From Pardosa pseudoannulata (Eukaryota; Arthropoda; Arachnida; Araneae; Lycosidae): a DNA stretch of 64,000 nt. Shown piece after piece: positions 24,056 to 36,118 of the stretch. The DNA lies in the NCBI GenBank assembly GCA_032207245.1, contig CM063507.1, positions 90,578,560 to 90,642,559 of the forward strand, given 5' to 3'. The position numbers and the translations under genes are program-made. The notes beneath the pieces are model-generated. The model did no database searches. It saw only the letters and a program-made list of their open reading frames with translations, and was not told where the DNA came from. How positions within the stretch are numbered: the stretch's first letter is position 1; the number at the start of each line of letters is the position of its first letter.

Positions 24056-24654
24056 GTTATGTGTGTGGTGTGGATATATGAAGAGAGTCCAAAACATAAT
24101 TCATTTCATGGATTAAACGTTTATTTGTTCAGATCGAACGATAAAAATATAAACAAGGTATTAAAACCAAACTAGAGCAAGCAGTTTTCAACATAGAAAT
24201 ACAGGGTCGTCTAGGAGTCGGAAGAAACGGTAAGTGCCCCGCATCTACCGCAGGACGGTTTTGTCACAGAACTGCCCGGGCCTAGACCTCTAGTTCTGCA
24301 ATTCTATTGTTATTGGCAAAACAACATAATTGAAATTATCTGGCTCTAACATGTCAATAAAAGTGTAAAATTAGAGAATAAGGATGCTTTTGAATTTGGG
24401 CAGGGGGGACAAGTAATAGAAAACATAAGAACGATTAAGTGCAATGATTAACAGGATTCCAAAAGGAAAATTAGCACAAATAGGTATATTAACAGTATTT
24501 TTTTCCCATAAGAATTAACGCAGTGTAAAGCGTCTGAAAATGAGCAAGAATTGAAGCGATTCAGACGAGAAAATCTCAGCGAATCAAATTTATGCTGATG
24601 ACCAATGGCAATCTTAGTAAGTGACCCACCAAAATGTGGCCGCGAGAAGCACTG
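24056..24654. other. Upstream of the host-gene start, to the left border of LINE A
   Basis: The host-gene promoter would lie here if exon 1 is right. No CpG-rich promoter is visible. Sequence just left of 24655 is the integration flank of LINE A. Confidence 0.35.
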
Positions 24655-24665
24655 CTTCAGGAGGA
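24655..24665. repeat. Left target-site duplication of LINE A
   Basis: CTTCAGGAGGA, repeated exactly at 30437-30447 at the other end of the element. Confidence 0.9.
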
Positions 24666-24684
24666 TTGGTTGTTTGATAATTAA

Positions 24685-24717
24685 TGGCACTGAATCCGCA
24701 AGGGACATATTGTGCCA
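24685..24717 (-). promoter_or_regulatory. 3' UTR hairpin of LINE A
   Basis: Outer stem TGGCAC/GTGCCA with an inner TCC...GGA pairing. The same hairpin occurs in LINE E (43720-43752) and LINE D (45424-45456); D has TGGCGC/GCGCCA, a compensatory change. It lies within about 50 bases of the RNA 3' end, where non-LTR reverse transcriptases bind their template. Confidence 0.65.
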
Positions 24718-24910
24718 GACACAGGGTAAAAAATATATAACACATACATTGTAAACACTATAAAGATAAAACTATTAGTAAAATGACAAGGCAAAGAAAA
24801 TAACACGCGCTTAAAAGCAGGCTTATGAAAAAATAGTGATTAGATAAAAACAAAGGTGTATAAAATAAAAAGTAGCACAAAAAAAAGACAAAGAAAATGT
24901 TATAGCAAAA

Positions 24911-27900
24911 TCAAATAAGTGGATAAAATTCAATGCACTTTAAAAACCTAAAAATATTTTTATGAGGAGTAGAATTAAGCACGTTACTTAAAAGAATCTT
25001 ATTCGAGTGAAAGTAATAAAGCCTCTGATTATTATAAACAGGACATTCGACTAGAATATGATTCACAGATACAGGCACTTTACAGCACAGGCAGGTGGGC
25101 ACAGTTTCCCCCATGAGCAAGTGACAGTGAGTGAGGCGAGTATGTCCAGTGCGCAGACGAGTTATGATTACATCATTTCTTCGATTAGGGAGGGAAGGCC
25201 ACATTGTTATTAGAGGTTTAACAGCATGTAGTTTATTGCCATTTTGTCCATTCCAAGATTGCTGCCACTTTTTATACAATAACTGAGTCACGAATTTTTT
25301 TTACATCGGAATAGGGCAACTCAAAGGCAAGATAATTGTTTGCGGACTTCGCAGCTTTATCTGCAAGTTCGTTGCCATGTATTCCTACATGTGAAGGAAC
25401 CCAACTGAGTATGACGTTCACTCCCAAGGAAGCAAGATATTTTACAGAGTTTAAAATTCTAAAAATAAGAGGGTGACTATGAGAGTCTATAAAACCAAGG
25501 GCATGCAAAGCACTCAAGGAATCCGTGTAAATAATAAAATTTCCTTTGTTAAAAGAGAGCAACTTTTCTAAAGCTTTGACAATGGCTAAAAGCTCGGCAG
25601 TAAAAATTGAAGTAGCTGGGTGAAGAGAGTAACTATATGAATGACCCTCAAAAATAAAAGCACAGCCAACAAAGTCGTCCGATTTGGAGCCGTCAGTAAA
25701 AATAGGAACGTAGTCTGAGTAACAGTGTCGATGGTGATTAAAAAACTGTTGAAAAATGATGTCAGCCGTAGAAGCCTTGTCAAGAGATGAAAAAGGATTT
25801 AAAAAGCTAAAATTTGCATCATTCCAAGGAGGATGATAAGTGTCAGAAGCTAAAATATTAATGTTGTCCAGATTAAAATTGGATAAAAGTTCCTTTATTC
25901 TATAATGAAATGAAGGAATGCAAGATGGTCGATGATTAAATAAACGAGTGAGGAAGCTGCTAAAATTGTTAGTATGAAAAGGATGATTTTTAAAAGATAA
26001 AAGTCTAAAATAGTAATGTAAAGATAAAATATTTCGCCTTAAATGAAGAGGGGCTTCGTAGCAATCAACATAGAGGCTCTCCACAGGAGAGGTCCTAAAT
26101 GCTCCAGAACACAACCGAAGAGCGGTGTGATGAACAGTATTCAGCTTTTTGAGGACTGATTTACGGGCGGAACCATAAATAGTACAGCCATAATCTAATT
26201 TGGAACGGATCATAGCATGGTAGATCTTCATTAGAGAAGAGCGATCAGAACCCCAATTGGTACTACAGAGTACCCTCAAAATGTTCATTGCTCTGTCGCA
26301 TTTCTTGCGCAAGTGTAAAATATGAGACGAGAAGGTAAGTTTGCTGTCCATTATAACACCCAGGAAGTTAACTTCGTTAACAACGGAAATATCACCACCA
26401 GCAAGCTTGATTTCCGGGTCAGAGTGAAGCCTCCTTTTCCTACAAAAGTGGACGCAGCAAGTTTTGGACCTGGAAAAACTAAAACCATTCTTCTCACTCC
26501 AGTTAACAATTTTGTTTACCGCAGTCTGAAGTTGGCGATTTATAAATCTCATGTCGTTCCCTTCACAGGAGACATGAAGGTCGTCGACATACAAGCTACC
26601 TGAAACAGATGATGGGATTTCGTTCAAAATTCCGTTTATTGCAATAATAAAAAGCGTAACACTGAGCACGCTACCTTGAGGTACCCCTTCTTCCTGGATA
26701 AAAGAATCGGAGTAAGTATTGCCGAGACGAACACGAAAATCTCGCAGATTTAAAAAGTTTTTAATAAAAATTGGAAGGTTTCCCCTCAAGTCAAAATTGT
26801 AAAGTGCACGAAGAATACCGTATCGCCAAGTACGGTCGTAAGCCTTTTCTACGTCAAAAAAAATGGAGACTACATGTTTCCGTCTCACAAAGGCATTACG
26901 AATTTTGCTCTCTAAGTCCATGATGTTATCAATAGTGCATCTACCACGTCTGAAACCACTCTGAAGTGTATGCAAGCACTTGTTATTTTCTAAATAGTGC
27001 ATGAGGCGAGCATTAATCATTTTTTCCATGATTTTACACATGCAACTTGTGAGAGCAATGGGGCGATAGCTCTGAGGATTCGTTGGATCTTTCCCAGGCT
27101 TTAAAATAGGAATAATGGCAGCTGTTCTCCAAAGGGTGGGAAAAGAGTGTTCATGCCAGATTCTATTGTACAAAATTAGTAGGTTTGAAAGTGAAGAAAG
27201 GGACAAGTTTTTTAACATAGAGTAGGAAATTAAATCTGGACCACATGAAGTCTTATGAGTACTTTTTAGTGCTGTGTTGAGTTCCTTTAAAGTAAAGCTA
27301 TTGTTGTAGGGAGAACGAGTTTTAGAGAGAAAGTTTATCTTCTTTTTCTCTGCTATTGTTTTTATGGCTTTAAAAGTGGATGAGTAGTTTGAACTGCAGG
27401 AAATATCAGCAAAAGTGGAGGCAATGGTATTGGCAATATCTTTAGTAGAGGAAATAATTTGACTGTTATTACGTAGAATGGAAAATTTGATTGTTAGGAA
27501 ACACCCCAGAACACCGCTTCACCTTATCCCACAGTATTTTACTGCTAACAGAGGAATTAATACTGTTAACATAATTATTCCACGAATTCTTCTGGCTTCT
27601 CCTTAGAGTGCACCGGAATAATGCTTTATATTTTTTATATGCAACAAGGTTATCCGCAGTCGGATACCTTTTAAAAATATTAAAGGCTTTCCTCTTCTCC
27701 TTATAAGTTCTCCTGCAGTCCTCATTCCACCAAGGCTTAGATTGCTTACGAGGATACCCCGAAGTCTTCCGAATAGTGGCATCAGCAGCAGATATAATGG
27801 TATTAGTAACCATGTTAACAGATTCATCAATAGAGGCATTTTCTACCATTGTTTGGGTAATGCTTGCAAGGTTACTGAAAGCTTTCCAGTCAGCAGAGTG

Positions 27901-28587
27901 GAGTATGTACCGGGTTACTTCAAAGTTATGTTTAGTGTTTAACATGTGCGTTAGAACTATAGGAAAATGGTCACTATTGTGCAAGTAAGAATCGACAGAG
28001 AAACGCCAGTGAGGAAAAGTAGAAGGGGAGCATATGGCAAGATCAAGGGAATGGAAGCTTCTGCTAGGAGAGTGAAAGTAAGTTTTCTCATCCCTGTTAA
28101 AAAGGCAGAGGTCGAGTTCAGAAAGGACCTTTTCAATTTGCTTGCCACGGTGGTTGAGGTCAGGACTACCCCAAAGAGGGCTATGGCCGTTAAAGTCACC
28201 AAGTATAATGAAAGGCACGGGAAGCTGATTTATTAAGTTATAAAGAGAATTCTGAGAAATAGAGGTATTTGGAGGTAAATATAAGCTGCATATAGTGACC
28301 AGGGAGTGAATGTGAATTTGGACAGCAACTGCTTGCAAATCGCTATTAATATGAAATGGGCAAGAGGGGTAGTCATGAGACACGAATAGAGCAACACCAC
28401 CAGAAACTCGTTCACCACTGTCATTGTCTTTCCTAATCGTGCTGTACCGACGTAATTTTGCTGTCTGCGAAGTACGAAGGAACGTTTCTTGGACTGCAAT
28501 ACAAGCCGGATGGTAGGTATTAACAAGGTCCCTCAGTTCCGAGACGTGCTGTTTAAGGCCGTGGCAATTCCACGACACGAGAGCCAT
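24911..28587 (-). pseudogene. LINE A ORF2: endonuclease, reverse transcriptase, RNase H (two one-base shifts)
   Basis: Drives target-primed reverse transcription. Order: APE-type endonuclease from the start MALVSWNCHG (catalytic-block motifs QETF, GDFNGHSPLWGS, SDHFPI all present); linker; RT with SGFRRGR, EEGVPQGSVLSV and the active-site YVDDL; RNase H with FTDGSKS, AELLAI, YTDSLSAL and GNELADKA, all four acidic residues retained; a C-terminal zinc-knuckle-like CLCC...HILVEC; stop at 24911. Frame is lost at about 27485 (T4 run, one T too many) and about 25300 (A8 on the coding strand, one too many). Removing both single bases gives about 1224 codons with no other stop, so they could be sequencing errors or very recent damage. 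Confidence 0.92.
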
Positions 28588-28623
28588 AAAGAAAGAGAAA
28601 AAAGGGGGAGAAAAGCTGAAATA

Positions 28624-29841
28624 TCACCGAGTGGCACCAGAGGCCTCCGCTTCTGAGCTGGAGGTGCTTTCCATCACCATATCCTCATCGGGGGATACGT
28701 AAAATTTTACGGAATCATCCGAATTCCTCATACTAGTCTCCGAACCTGGTCTGTTTTTAAGGAAGTCTTTTTTGGTTAATTGTTTCGTAAGTACTGGTTG
28801 AGATTTGAGTTTCTTTTTTACTTTCGTCGGGGGTTTGGTTATAGCCTTTTTAGATTGGCTAATTGTAGTACAGGAAGGATTTTCTTTTGAAGAAACTGGG
28901 TTTTTGGGTTTTGTGCAATAGGTCTGTACAGAATTCTTTTCATGTGACTTTATATTTTGGGTAGGTTTATTATTTAAGACGTTGGCTTGTGACAAATCTG
29001 TCTGAGTAGCTGTTGATGCTAACGTTTTGGATGATAATGCTGACGAATAAGAAATGCCAGATCTAGGCATGCGGGACATAAGCCTGCGCGCTTCAACGTA
29101 AGGAAGACCCTTTTCAGCTTTAAGGGACTGAATCTCCTTCTCAGTCTGCCAAGATGGACAAGAACGAGAAAAGGAAGGGTGTTGCCCTTTGCAATTGACA
29201 CATAAAGGAGGGGCATTGCAGTTTTCGCTGTCATGTCCCACCACAGCGCAGCGAGCGCAGGTAAGGGACCCACGACAAGACAGCTTAGAATGTCCAAAAC
29301 GTTGACACTGGAAACAACGGAGTGGATTAGGGATATAAACTCTGACTGGACAGTGGAGGTATCCAGCAGATATATGGGCAGGAATTGTCGGAGTACTAAA
29401 GGTAAGTATTAAGTGTTTTGTAGGGAGAATCTCCCCATTCCGCCGAATGGTTATTCTGCGAACTGCGCACACATTTTGCTCTCGTAGGTTTTCGAGAATC
29501 TCACTCTCGCTGGTGCGTAATAAGTCTATTTCAGAAATGACGCCACGAGAGAAATTCAGAGATCTATGCACAGTAACGGAAACGGGAATATGACCAAGGG
29601 CGGTACTTTTAGATAGTACCTGGGCTTGTTTAGAGTTTTTTACCTCAACCAAAAGCTCACCAGATTTTAATTTTTTGACCGATTTAACGTCACCTACTAC
29701 GGATGTAAGACATTTATGTATTACAAAAGGGGATATATTGTCAAAACTGCCTTCATTCATTTTAATATTGAAAAATCTTGCATTACTAATAGAGATCTGA
29801 TCCGTTTGTTGTGAATTGGGGGGAGTGTGAGAAAAAGCCAT
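28624..29841 (-). CDS. LINE A ORF1, gag-like RNA-binding protein
   Basis: 405 aa, complete. Three CCHC zinc knuckles at about residues 176-189 (CFQCQRFGHSKLSC), 195-208 (CARCAVVGHDSENC) and 214-228 (CVNCKGQHPSFSRSC). Before them is a conserved region of the kind found in I and Jockey ORF1 proteins (LNFSRGVISE, VRRITIRRNG, PTKHLILTFSTPTIP). The C-terminal third is Ser/Lys/Thr-rich and ends acidic. It would coat the element RNA in the ribonucleoprotein. It stops 36 bp before the ORF2 start, suggesting reinitiation or coupled translation. Homologues lie in LINE E and LINE F. Confidence 0.93.
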   Translation of the reverse strand: MAFSHTPPNSQQTDQISISNARFFNIKMNEGSFDNISPFVIHKCLTSVVGDVKSVKKLKSGELLVEVKNSKQAQVLSKSTALGHIPVSVTVHRSLNFSRGVISEIDLLRTSESEILENLREQNVCAVRRITIRRNGEILPTKHLILTFSTPTIPAHISAGYLHCPVRVYIPNPLRCFQCQRFGHSKLSCRGSLTCARCAVVGHDSENCNAPPLCVNCKGQHPSFSRSCPSWQTEKEIQSLKAEKGLPYVEARRLMSRMPRSGISYSSALSSKTLASTATQTDLSQANVLNNKPTQNIKSHEKNSVQTYCTKPKNPVSSKENPSCTTISQSKKAITKPPTKVKKKLKSQPVLTKQLTKKDFLKNRPGSETSMRNSDDSVKFYVSPDEDMVMESTSSSEAEASGATR

Positions 29842-30436
29842 AATAAGGAAAAGTAAATTCGGATCCCGGCGGCACCACCCACCACGGAGCCCAACAAGGG
29901 GATGCAGACATGCACCAGTGCTGACCAGGATCTATACGCTCACAGGTACTCCTGAAGCCACTACCACCCTTAACGCAATGGCCCAGAAAGCACGCCGCTC
30001 ACTTAGCCCAAGCCGAGAACAAAGTTAACGACCAGCCGATTGATACACATGGGCCAGAGTGTACCGCCCGTTTACACGAAGCCGAGGCCAAAGCAACGTG
30101 TTGAAGATTCCCCGCCCAAATGGAAATTCCATAAAAGATGATTTCCCCCACGGGAAATCCCCTCAATTACCAGGACCCTCATTTCCGCGGACACGGGTCT
30201 CCACGCACGGCAAACACGTGGGTAGTTAACAGTTCGCGAGAGGCTATGTTCAGAACGGAACATAGCATCACGAGAAAAGCCCTCACCTCCGAAGAGGTAA
30301 CCACAACGAGGGGGAAAAAAGAAAGGACAAAGTAGGAGACAAGAGGAGGGGAAACAGAAAGAAGATTAAAGTTCGCTGGGGTACCTCGGGATTGCGACAC
30401 CCGTGTTTACCTAAAGAAGGTAAACCCCCTGAGGGG
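29842..30436 (-). promoter_or_regulatory. LINE A 5' UTR with structured 5' end
   Basis: About 595 nt, GC-richer than surrounding DNA. Begins CCCCTCAGGGG, then a hairpin GTTTACCT/AGGTAAAC, then a conserved ACGGGTGTCGCAATCCCGAG block. Further in (30266-30243) is a hairpin GCTATGTTC/GAACATAGC. These appear in D, E and F with paired substitutions. As in other complete non-LTR elements the internal promoter must be in this region; that is an inference. Confidence 0.7.
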
Positions 30437-30447
30437 CTTCAGGAGGA

Positions 30448-31103
30448 GTACTGGCAATTAAGTTAAGGGGGGGGAGAAGAAAACAAGACAGTGGGGCAGG
30501 AATCAGAGAGAACCAATTGACCTGTATTTAAATTTTTTCAAGGTCACAAAGAACAAAGAGGAGTCAATAATGCCAGTTCTATCGAGATGTTCACTTAGGC
30601 AGTCATGTCCTGTGACTGACCGGAGAACGCCTGAGGCAATGACTTCGGTCAATGTTACTTTTACAGTTTTTCCATTATTTTTATAATTGTAACCTGCCTT
30701 GCCATTAGAAATAAGCTTTCAACATAGCAGGTCGTATTTCCTTTTACGACCGTCTCAACATCCAACAGTAACAGTGAAGGCCCAAGGAGCTAGCCGGGAA
30801 AGTCAATATATACTACCGCTGACACAACATATTTGCATAAGAGGTTACGACCGAAATTTAAATTGAATCGATATTTTAATCGATAAACCTTTACAACAGA
30901 CTTTAATATGTAATAGACAGTGGCAGTCATGTATGTGTGCTTCCAAGTTCAAAAAATACATTTTACGAATCCCGAAAGCATTAAAATTTTTTGCAAAAGT
31001 GGTGCGAGTACAAATTGTTAGGGTACTAGATTAGTACTAGTTGATATTTCATTGCGTCGTAAGTTTCAAAGGCCATTTGTATTCTCAGACGTTGGCAGAA
31101 ATA
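30448..31103. other. Intergenic
   Basis: No gene recognised. Parts of 30540-30800 are moderately complex and could be repeat debris. A G8 run occurs near 30467. Confidence 0.45.
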
Positions 31104-31107
31104 TTAA

Positions 31108-32063
31108 CACTAGAATTACGGAAGGGGTCATTTTGACACCTAGCGAACTTTTATCTCTAACAGCTCTTTTTCGCAAATATCTTACTCTTCTCTCTCGATT
31201 TTTCATAAATCATTGTGATTTAAGAAATAGTAAAGATTTCAGGAAAATCATATTCTTATTTCAGCCCAAACAAATGATTATACCTAGAAATAAGGCAGGT
31301 GTCATTTTGACCCCTTTGAGAGAAAAGAAATGTGAATACATTCCATTGTGTTATCGGAACACTTACTTCTGTAAAGTATTTTTATTTGCACCTTCTAAAC
31401 AAAATAAAAACAAAGGAAAAGAATATTGTGGGTCTACATAGTCATATCTGCGAGATACATGATTTGAAATATGTGCAATACTTTCCTTTGTGGAAAGAAA
31501 GAGAAAAAAGATAATTACGAGCTGAACGTTTGTAGATTTTTAGTAGATATTTTGTTTTTTATTAACAAACTTCAGTGGAAAATTTTATTGTATTTACATT
31601 AATTTTTTATAGTGACGTATTAATGGCACTTAGAAAAGGACTAACGCATGAAACTGATGCAAGAACTATCTCATGCTCATTCCGGTTCTGAAATCGAAAA
31701 TAATTCTGCAAATAGAGATGGAACATCTTTTGATTCTGAAATTATTATAGAGAGTAATCAGGCAATATCATCCTCTAGCTCAAGTGAAAGTGCAAATGGA
31801 TTTGTTTCTAAGAGTTCAAATTCTGCCGTACCTAAGAATAACAAAACGGAAGCTAGTAGACGCTCAAAACCGAATATGAATTTCAATGAATTCAGGCTAA
31901 CACTTGTAAAGAAATTGCTATTTAATGGAGCTGTATGGAAAGTAGAAAATAATTCAAAAACTTCTGGCCGACGACCCTTGAAAATATCTTTCGAGAAAAT
32001 GTAGAGAAATAAGCAGATATCGTACCAAGGGGTCAAAATGATACCCGCCGTAATTCTAGTGTT
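31108..32063 (+). mobile_element. Short piggyBac element with CACTAGAATTACGG ends, copy 1
   Basis: Left TTAA-CACTAGAATTACGGAAGGGG, right ...CCGTAATTCTAGTG-TT-TTAA. Subterminal GGTGTCATTTTGACCCC-like words repeat at both ends and at 31298-31315. The interior keeps only an N-terminal-like ORF, so it is a deletion derivative. Its left end is the reverse complement of the right end of the copy at 36119-37032. Confidence 0.8.
31648..32004 (+). CDS. N-terminal fragment of a piggyBac-like protein, 118 aa
   Basis: Ser/Asp/Glu-rich N-terminal half (SGSEIENNSANRDGTSFDSE; runs of Ser) followed by a Lys/Arg-rich part and LVKKLLFNGAVWKVE. Acidic, disordered N-termini are typical for piggyBac transposases. 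It contains no DDE domain, so transposition activity is not expected. The assignment rests on its position inside TTAA-flanked ends. Confidence 0.55.
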   Translation: MKLMQELSHAHSGSEIENNSANRDGTSFDSEIIIESNQAISSSSSSESANGFVSKSSNSAVPKNNKTEASRRSKPNMNFNEFRLTLVKKLLFNGAVWKVENNSKTSGRRPLKISFEKM

Positions 32064-32309
32064 TTAATGGAGCTGAATTTATGCATAAATTCGGTTTACT
32101 GGCAGACTGATAAAACCATCGCCTCAGACTGTAAGACTAAGTTAGATGCCGATAGTTCGAAAGTAACCAATAATTCGTCACGAATAACTAATATTCGGAA
32201 AAACGAAACTTAAAATATACTAAATAATTAACCGGATATTTTAAAACCATATTCATCTTAGTATACAATTATTCACAACACTTTTCATCGTATCGAGACC
32301 GTGCAACCG

Positions 32310-33630
32310 CCAGTTTTTGGGGTTGCTGAACGTCTGCAACCCACAAGGTTAAAAATTGCTAATTAAGAGTTGCAATACATGCTTGACAAGGAAAATTGTG
32401 GACAAAACAAATTAAGTTGCTAGGCCCGATGAATATGGTCCCGAAACCGAATGAAACTGATTTCCTTATGACAGGTGACTATACAGTTGACAAAAAAACT
32501 ATGGTAAGAAATATTCTTCCGAAATTGATTTCGGTCGTGCTTATCACCCTATCCCTGTTCAAGGAGATGACATTCCTAAAAAACTAAAATAACAGCCTTA
32601 GCTTTGTTTCAGTTTCCATTTCTTCCATTTAGTTTGTGCAACGCACCTCAATCATTCCAACAATTCATTTCTGAAGTACTTCAGGGCCAATTTTTCACAT
32701 TAGCTTATTTAGACAATCTTTGTCGCGAAATCTTGGGAAACTGAACACCTTTTAGATTTAGAAATGTTATTTCCTAGACTGTGTACGGTATCAAACAAAA
32801 TGAATTTTTGAAGTTGATAAAATGCCTTTTTAGGTTACCTGAATTATGTGCACGTATTAAGCCTCTTTCGGAAGAGGTAAACCAATTTTAAACTACGAAG
32901 GATGCAAAACCATAAAAGTTAAGGTTTTTTCTAAAACTATTAAGCTGTTACCGTTGAAATATACTTTTTTGATTTGGGTCGTGCTTATCACCATATTCCT
33001 GTTCACGGAGGTGACATACCTAAAAAACTAAAATAACAGCCTTAGGTTTGTTTGAGTTTCCATTTAGTTTGTGTAACTCAGCTCAATTATTCCAACGATT
33101 TGTTCCTGAAGTAATTCATTGCCTAAGTTTTACTTTTGTTCATTTAGACATCTTGGTCGCGAATTGTTGGGAAACCGAACATTTTTACACTTAAAAATGT
33201 TATTCCATTGTGTACGGTATCACTCACATAAAATAGGTTTTTATAGTTACTGAATTGCCTTTTTTCGTTACCCGGTTAAGGAGCACGTATTACGCCGCTT
33301 TCGTAAAAAGTAAAACCAATTTTAAACTACGAACAATTCAAAACCATAAGAGTGAAGGCGTATTTATAGGACTATTGATCTATTACCGTTGAAATATCCT
33401 TATAGTTTTTACAAGTACCATTAAACAAATTTCTAAAGAAAGGTAAAAATAAAAATACCTAGGACTTGTTTATGCAGCATTATTGGTGCATCCGAAGCCC
33501 GATTCTAATTTTGTTTTTTTAGAAGCTAGCGATATATCTAATGGAGGTACTCTGAATCAAAGTAACGGAGGAGATAGAAGTGGTTTGATAGTGTATCCTA
33601 ATTAAGACATTGTTACATGTGTATACATTT
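32310..33630 (+). pseudogene. Ty3/gypsy pol relic with a tandemly duplicated RT segment
   Basis: Reads AERLQPTRLKIA and ELQYMLDKE (typical pre-RT block), MVPKPN and GDYTVD (MVPKPNG...GDYR motif), then GRAYHPIPVQGDDIPK, NAPQSFQQFISEVLQ-like text and AYLDNL at the YxDD site, with the second Asp changed. About 445 bp later the RAYH(H)IPVHGGDIPK stretch appears again (32980-33240). At 33480-33580 LLVHPKPDSNFVFLEASDIS matches the start of gypsy RNase H. Frames are broken everywhere. No LTRs recognised. Confidence 0.8.
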
Positions 33631-33639
33631 AGTGCGAGA

Positions 33640-34185
33640 AAATCTTTGAAATTAGAATGAGACCTTGAACTCGGCCTTCACATTTGCATCGTCATTTAGA
33701 AAGTACGTAAAAATCGTGGAGAATTTGCATCCAGTTTTGTCGGCGTTAAGAACTCGGCGGGCAATCTCAGTTCCACACTGTAGACTAGCTGAACAATCGA
33801 TTGATATTCTTTGAAAACAGTATGGAGTCCAAACAGGACTAACAGAAGTACGTAAATCCATCGCTCAGTAAGGCAAGATTTTAAGGCAGTTTTAAGGCTA
33901 CAATGCTAATATTCTACTATACCTTTCGTCTATGGATGAAATACTATCGTGTGAATGACTTGAACCTACTAACTTAGCAAGAGAGCGAAAGAGTTGGAAT
34001 TCGAATGGACGTCCTGAATGAGTCGTAATCATTTGGGGAACAGAGTATCGAGCTACCAATGCGAGAAAAAGAATTTAAGATGAGTAAAGTAACGATACAT
34101 CGATTAGTAATTTCTTTGAGCCTTTACCATTTCATTCTGAAAAATTGTCAAAGACTCAGCAAAAAGGACCAGCTTTTGATCAGGA
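33640..34185. other. Unassigned sequence
   Basis: Higher complexity than the AT background and adjacent to the gypsy relic; possibly its 3' continuation, but no motif was recognised. Confidence 0.3.
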
Positions 34186-34191
34186 ATTACA

Positions 34192-34204
34192 TGCTATATA
34201 TATA

Positions 34205-34258
<54 letters not shown>
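34192..34258. repeat. (TA)n microsatellite
   Basis: More than 60 bases of alternating TA with one irregularity near 34210. Overlapping short frames encoding IYIYIY are artefacts. Confidence 0.98.
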
Positions 34259-34259
<1 letters not shown>

Positions 34260-34261
<2 letters not shown>

Positions 34262-35825
34262 TGGATTAAATACATGTTGAAAAGTCGCGTGTTTACAATT
34301 TTTATTAATTACCGACCTCTCATGCATGGGTTTAATCAGCATGCAGACAAATGTTATCCCAAATACAAATCCCAAAACTTTTGAAGCAGAAATATTGTTT
34401 TAAAAAATTAAAATATTTTTTTTTTTAAATTTCTTGAAATTTTTAAAATAAACTCCTCAAATAGATTTATAGTTCTGCTTTAAATTTCTTATAACTGTTA
34501 TAAGTGTTAACATTTTCGCTCTTGAACTTTTCAAATATTAAAATCTTCTACACTAGGCTGTGCTTCAATTTAAAGGTATCTGCAATATTTTATTAAAAAG
34601 TTGTATTGATACAGTGAAATCTTAAGGAAATTTCACTGTTTCTTCTTGTACATATAAAAATATTATAAATATAAAAATAAGACTTCTATGTAATAAAGGA
34701 GTAATTGCTTAGTCCATGTACGATATTTTTCTCTACATTCATTATAGAATATATATATAAATATTTAACACTATTATTTGAAACTTTATAACAGCGTTTT
34801 AAAATTGAAAATAAAAGTTCGATGACTATTGTTACACATCATAACTGGTGTTCTATATAAGTAATTTTAGCTTCATTTGGTGATTCCCGCATCATGTAAA
34901 CTGATAACATTTAAGATATAAAACTTTTTACCAAGGAAGCTAAAAAATCTGAAGTCATTTTAAAACGTATATCAAACATACAAATTCTGAACTTTTTAAA
35001 TAGCTTAAAATATGTTAAATTTTTAGGATTTTGAGGTTGATATATGAACATAATGAAAATTACTGACAAGTGCCATAAGTATGAAAGAAAAGCACATATG
35101 TCTTCAAAGAATGTCTTAGAGCAATGATGCCATTTTAAGTGATTTGGGATAAAATCGCACGATTTAAAGAGAAAATGTGAGACTTAACTGTCACACTAGT
35201 CAACTGACGGGTCCTGGTTAGTACGGGGTTAGTTGTACACATTTCGTTATACGGCGTTGAATAATAAACATTTTGCCAGAAATTTTTAAAAGTGTCACAT
35301 TTATCAGCAATTCGGAAAATAAAAATTTAAAAACCAATTGTTTCCCCATAAAATGCCATAAACAGAAGATAGTATTTTCAAAATATATAACATAGAATGT
35401 GCATAAAAAATGTCACTTAAGAAAATTAAAGAATAATATAGATATTTATGTGGAACTTTATAGGCAGTAGAGGCCACATTTAAATTAGGCAGTAATAACG
35501 GAAGCCGCATAACATTAATAGCTATATACAGGGTTCCTACTGCTACCAGGAGAAAAACCTATAGATATGACATAATAAAGTTCAGTACTTGCTTTCTAAT
35601 ATTTTGTTTTATATATAGTTTTTTGTGCAATGCACTACAAAACCCGATTTTGTAACACACCTTCACAGTTTTCAAATTTTACTGTTCATGTATAGTACAA
35701 TGTCAATCAACAACATAAAATAAAGCCTAAAAGATTAATACTGTGAAGCTGGATACCTACTAATATTACATTATAATAACAAACATGAAAACTGTATTAG
35801 CAATAAATAGATATTAAGTAAATTG
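34260..35825. other. AT-rich intergenic
   Basis: No supported gene, RNA or transposon. Confidence 0.5.
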
Positions 35826-36118
35826 CAACAGTTAAATGCTTTGGGTGTTATAGGTGTTTATAGATGTCCTAGTGGAGAAATTTAAAGCAATGTAATGTAA
35901 ATCTACACAATGCAATAAAAAGTAAATCGTTTTTACTATTAACAATTTACAAAAAAGTAGCACATACTGTCACGACTTGGTAGTAATGCACATTTAGTTA
36001 TTACAAATTGCTGTATTGGTCTTCATCCCCTCCCAGAAAACAACTGTTTAATAAATTGACTGATGCAGTTTCACCAAAGCAAACTGTCTAAATACACTTA
36101 TTTCATTTTCAAGTTTAA

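Larger units (their letters stand above)
24666..30436 (-). mobile_element. LINE A, complete I/Jockey-group retrotransposon with RNase H
   Basis: 5771 bp flanked by an 11-bp target-site duplication CTTCAGGAGGA (24655-24665 and 30437-30447). Transcribed on the minus strand: 5' UTR 30436-29842, ORF1 29841-28624, 36-bp spacer, ORF2 28587-24911, 3' UTR 24910-24666 ending in AACAACCAAT rather than poly-A. The set of three-CCHC ORF1, APE endonuclease, RT and RNase H places it in the I superfamily or a close relative such as Nimb. Its only visible ORF defects are two one-base homopolymer shifts, making it the best-preserved mobile element here and probably young. Confidence 0.93.

Noticed and set aside
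26322..28236. Several plus-strand ORFs of 66-93 aa
   Set aside because: Antisense shadows of LINE A ORF2.
34059..34384. Two short ORFs with IYIYIY runs
   Set aside because: They are translations of the TA microsatellite.
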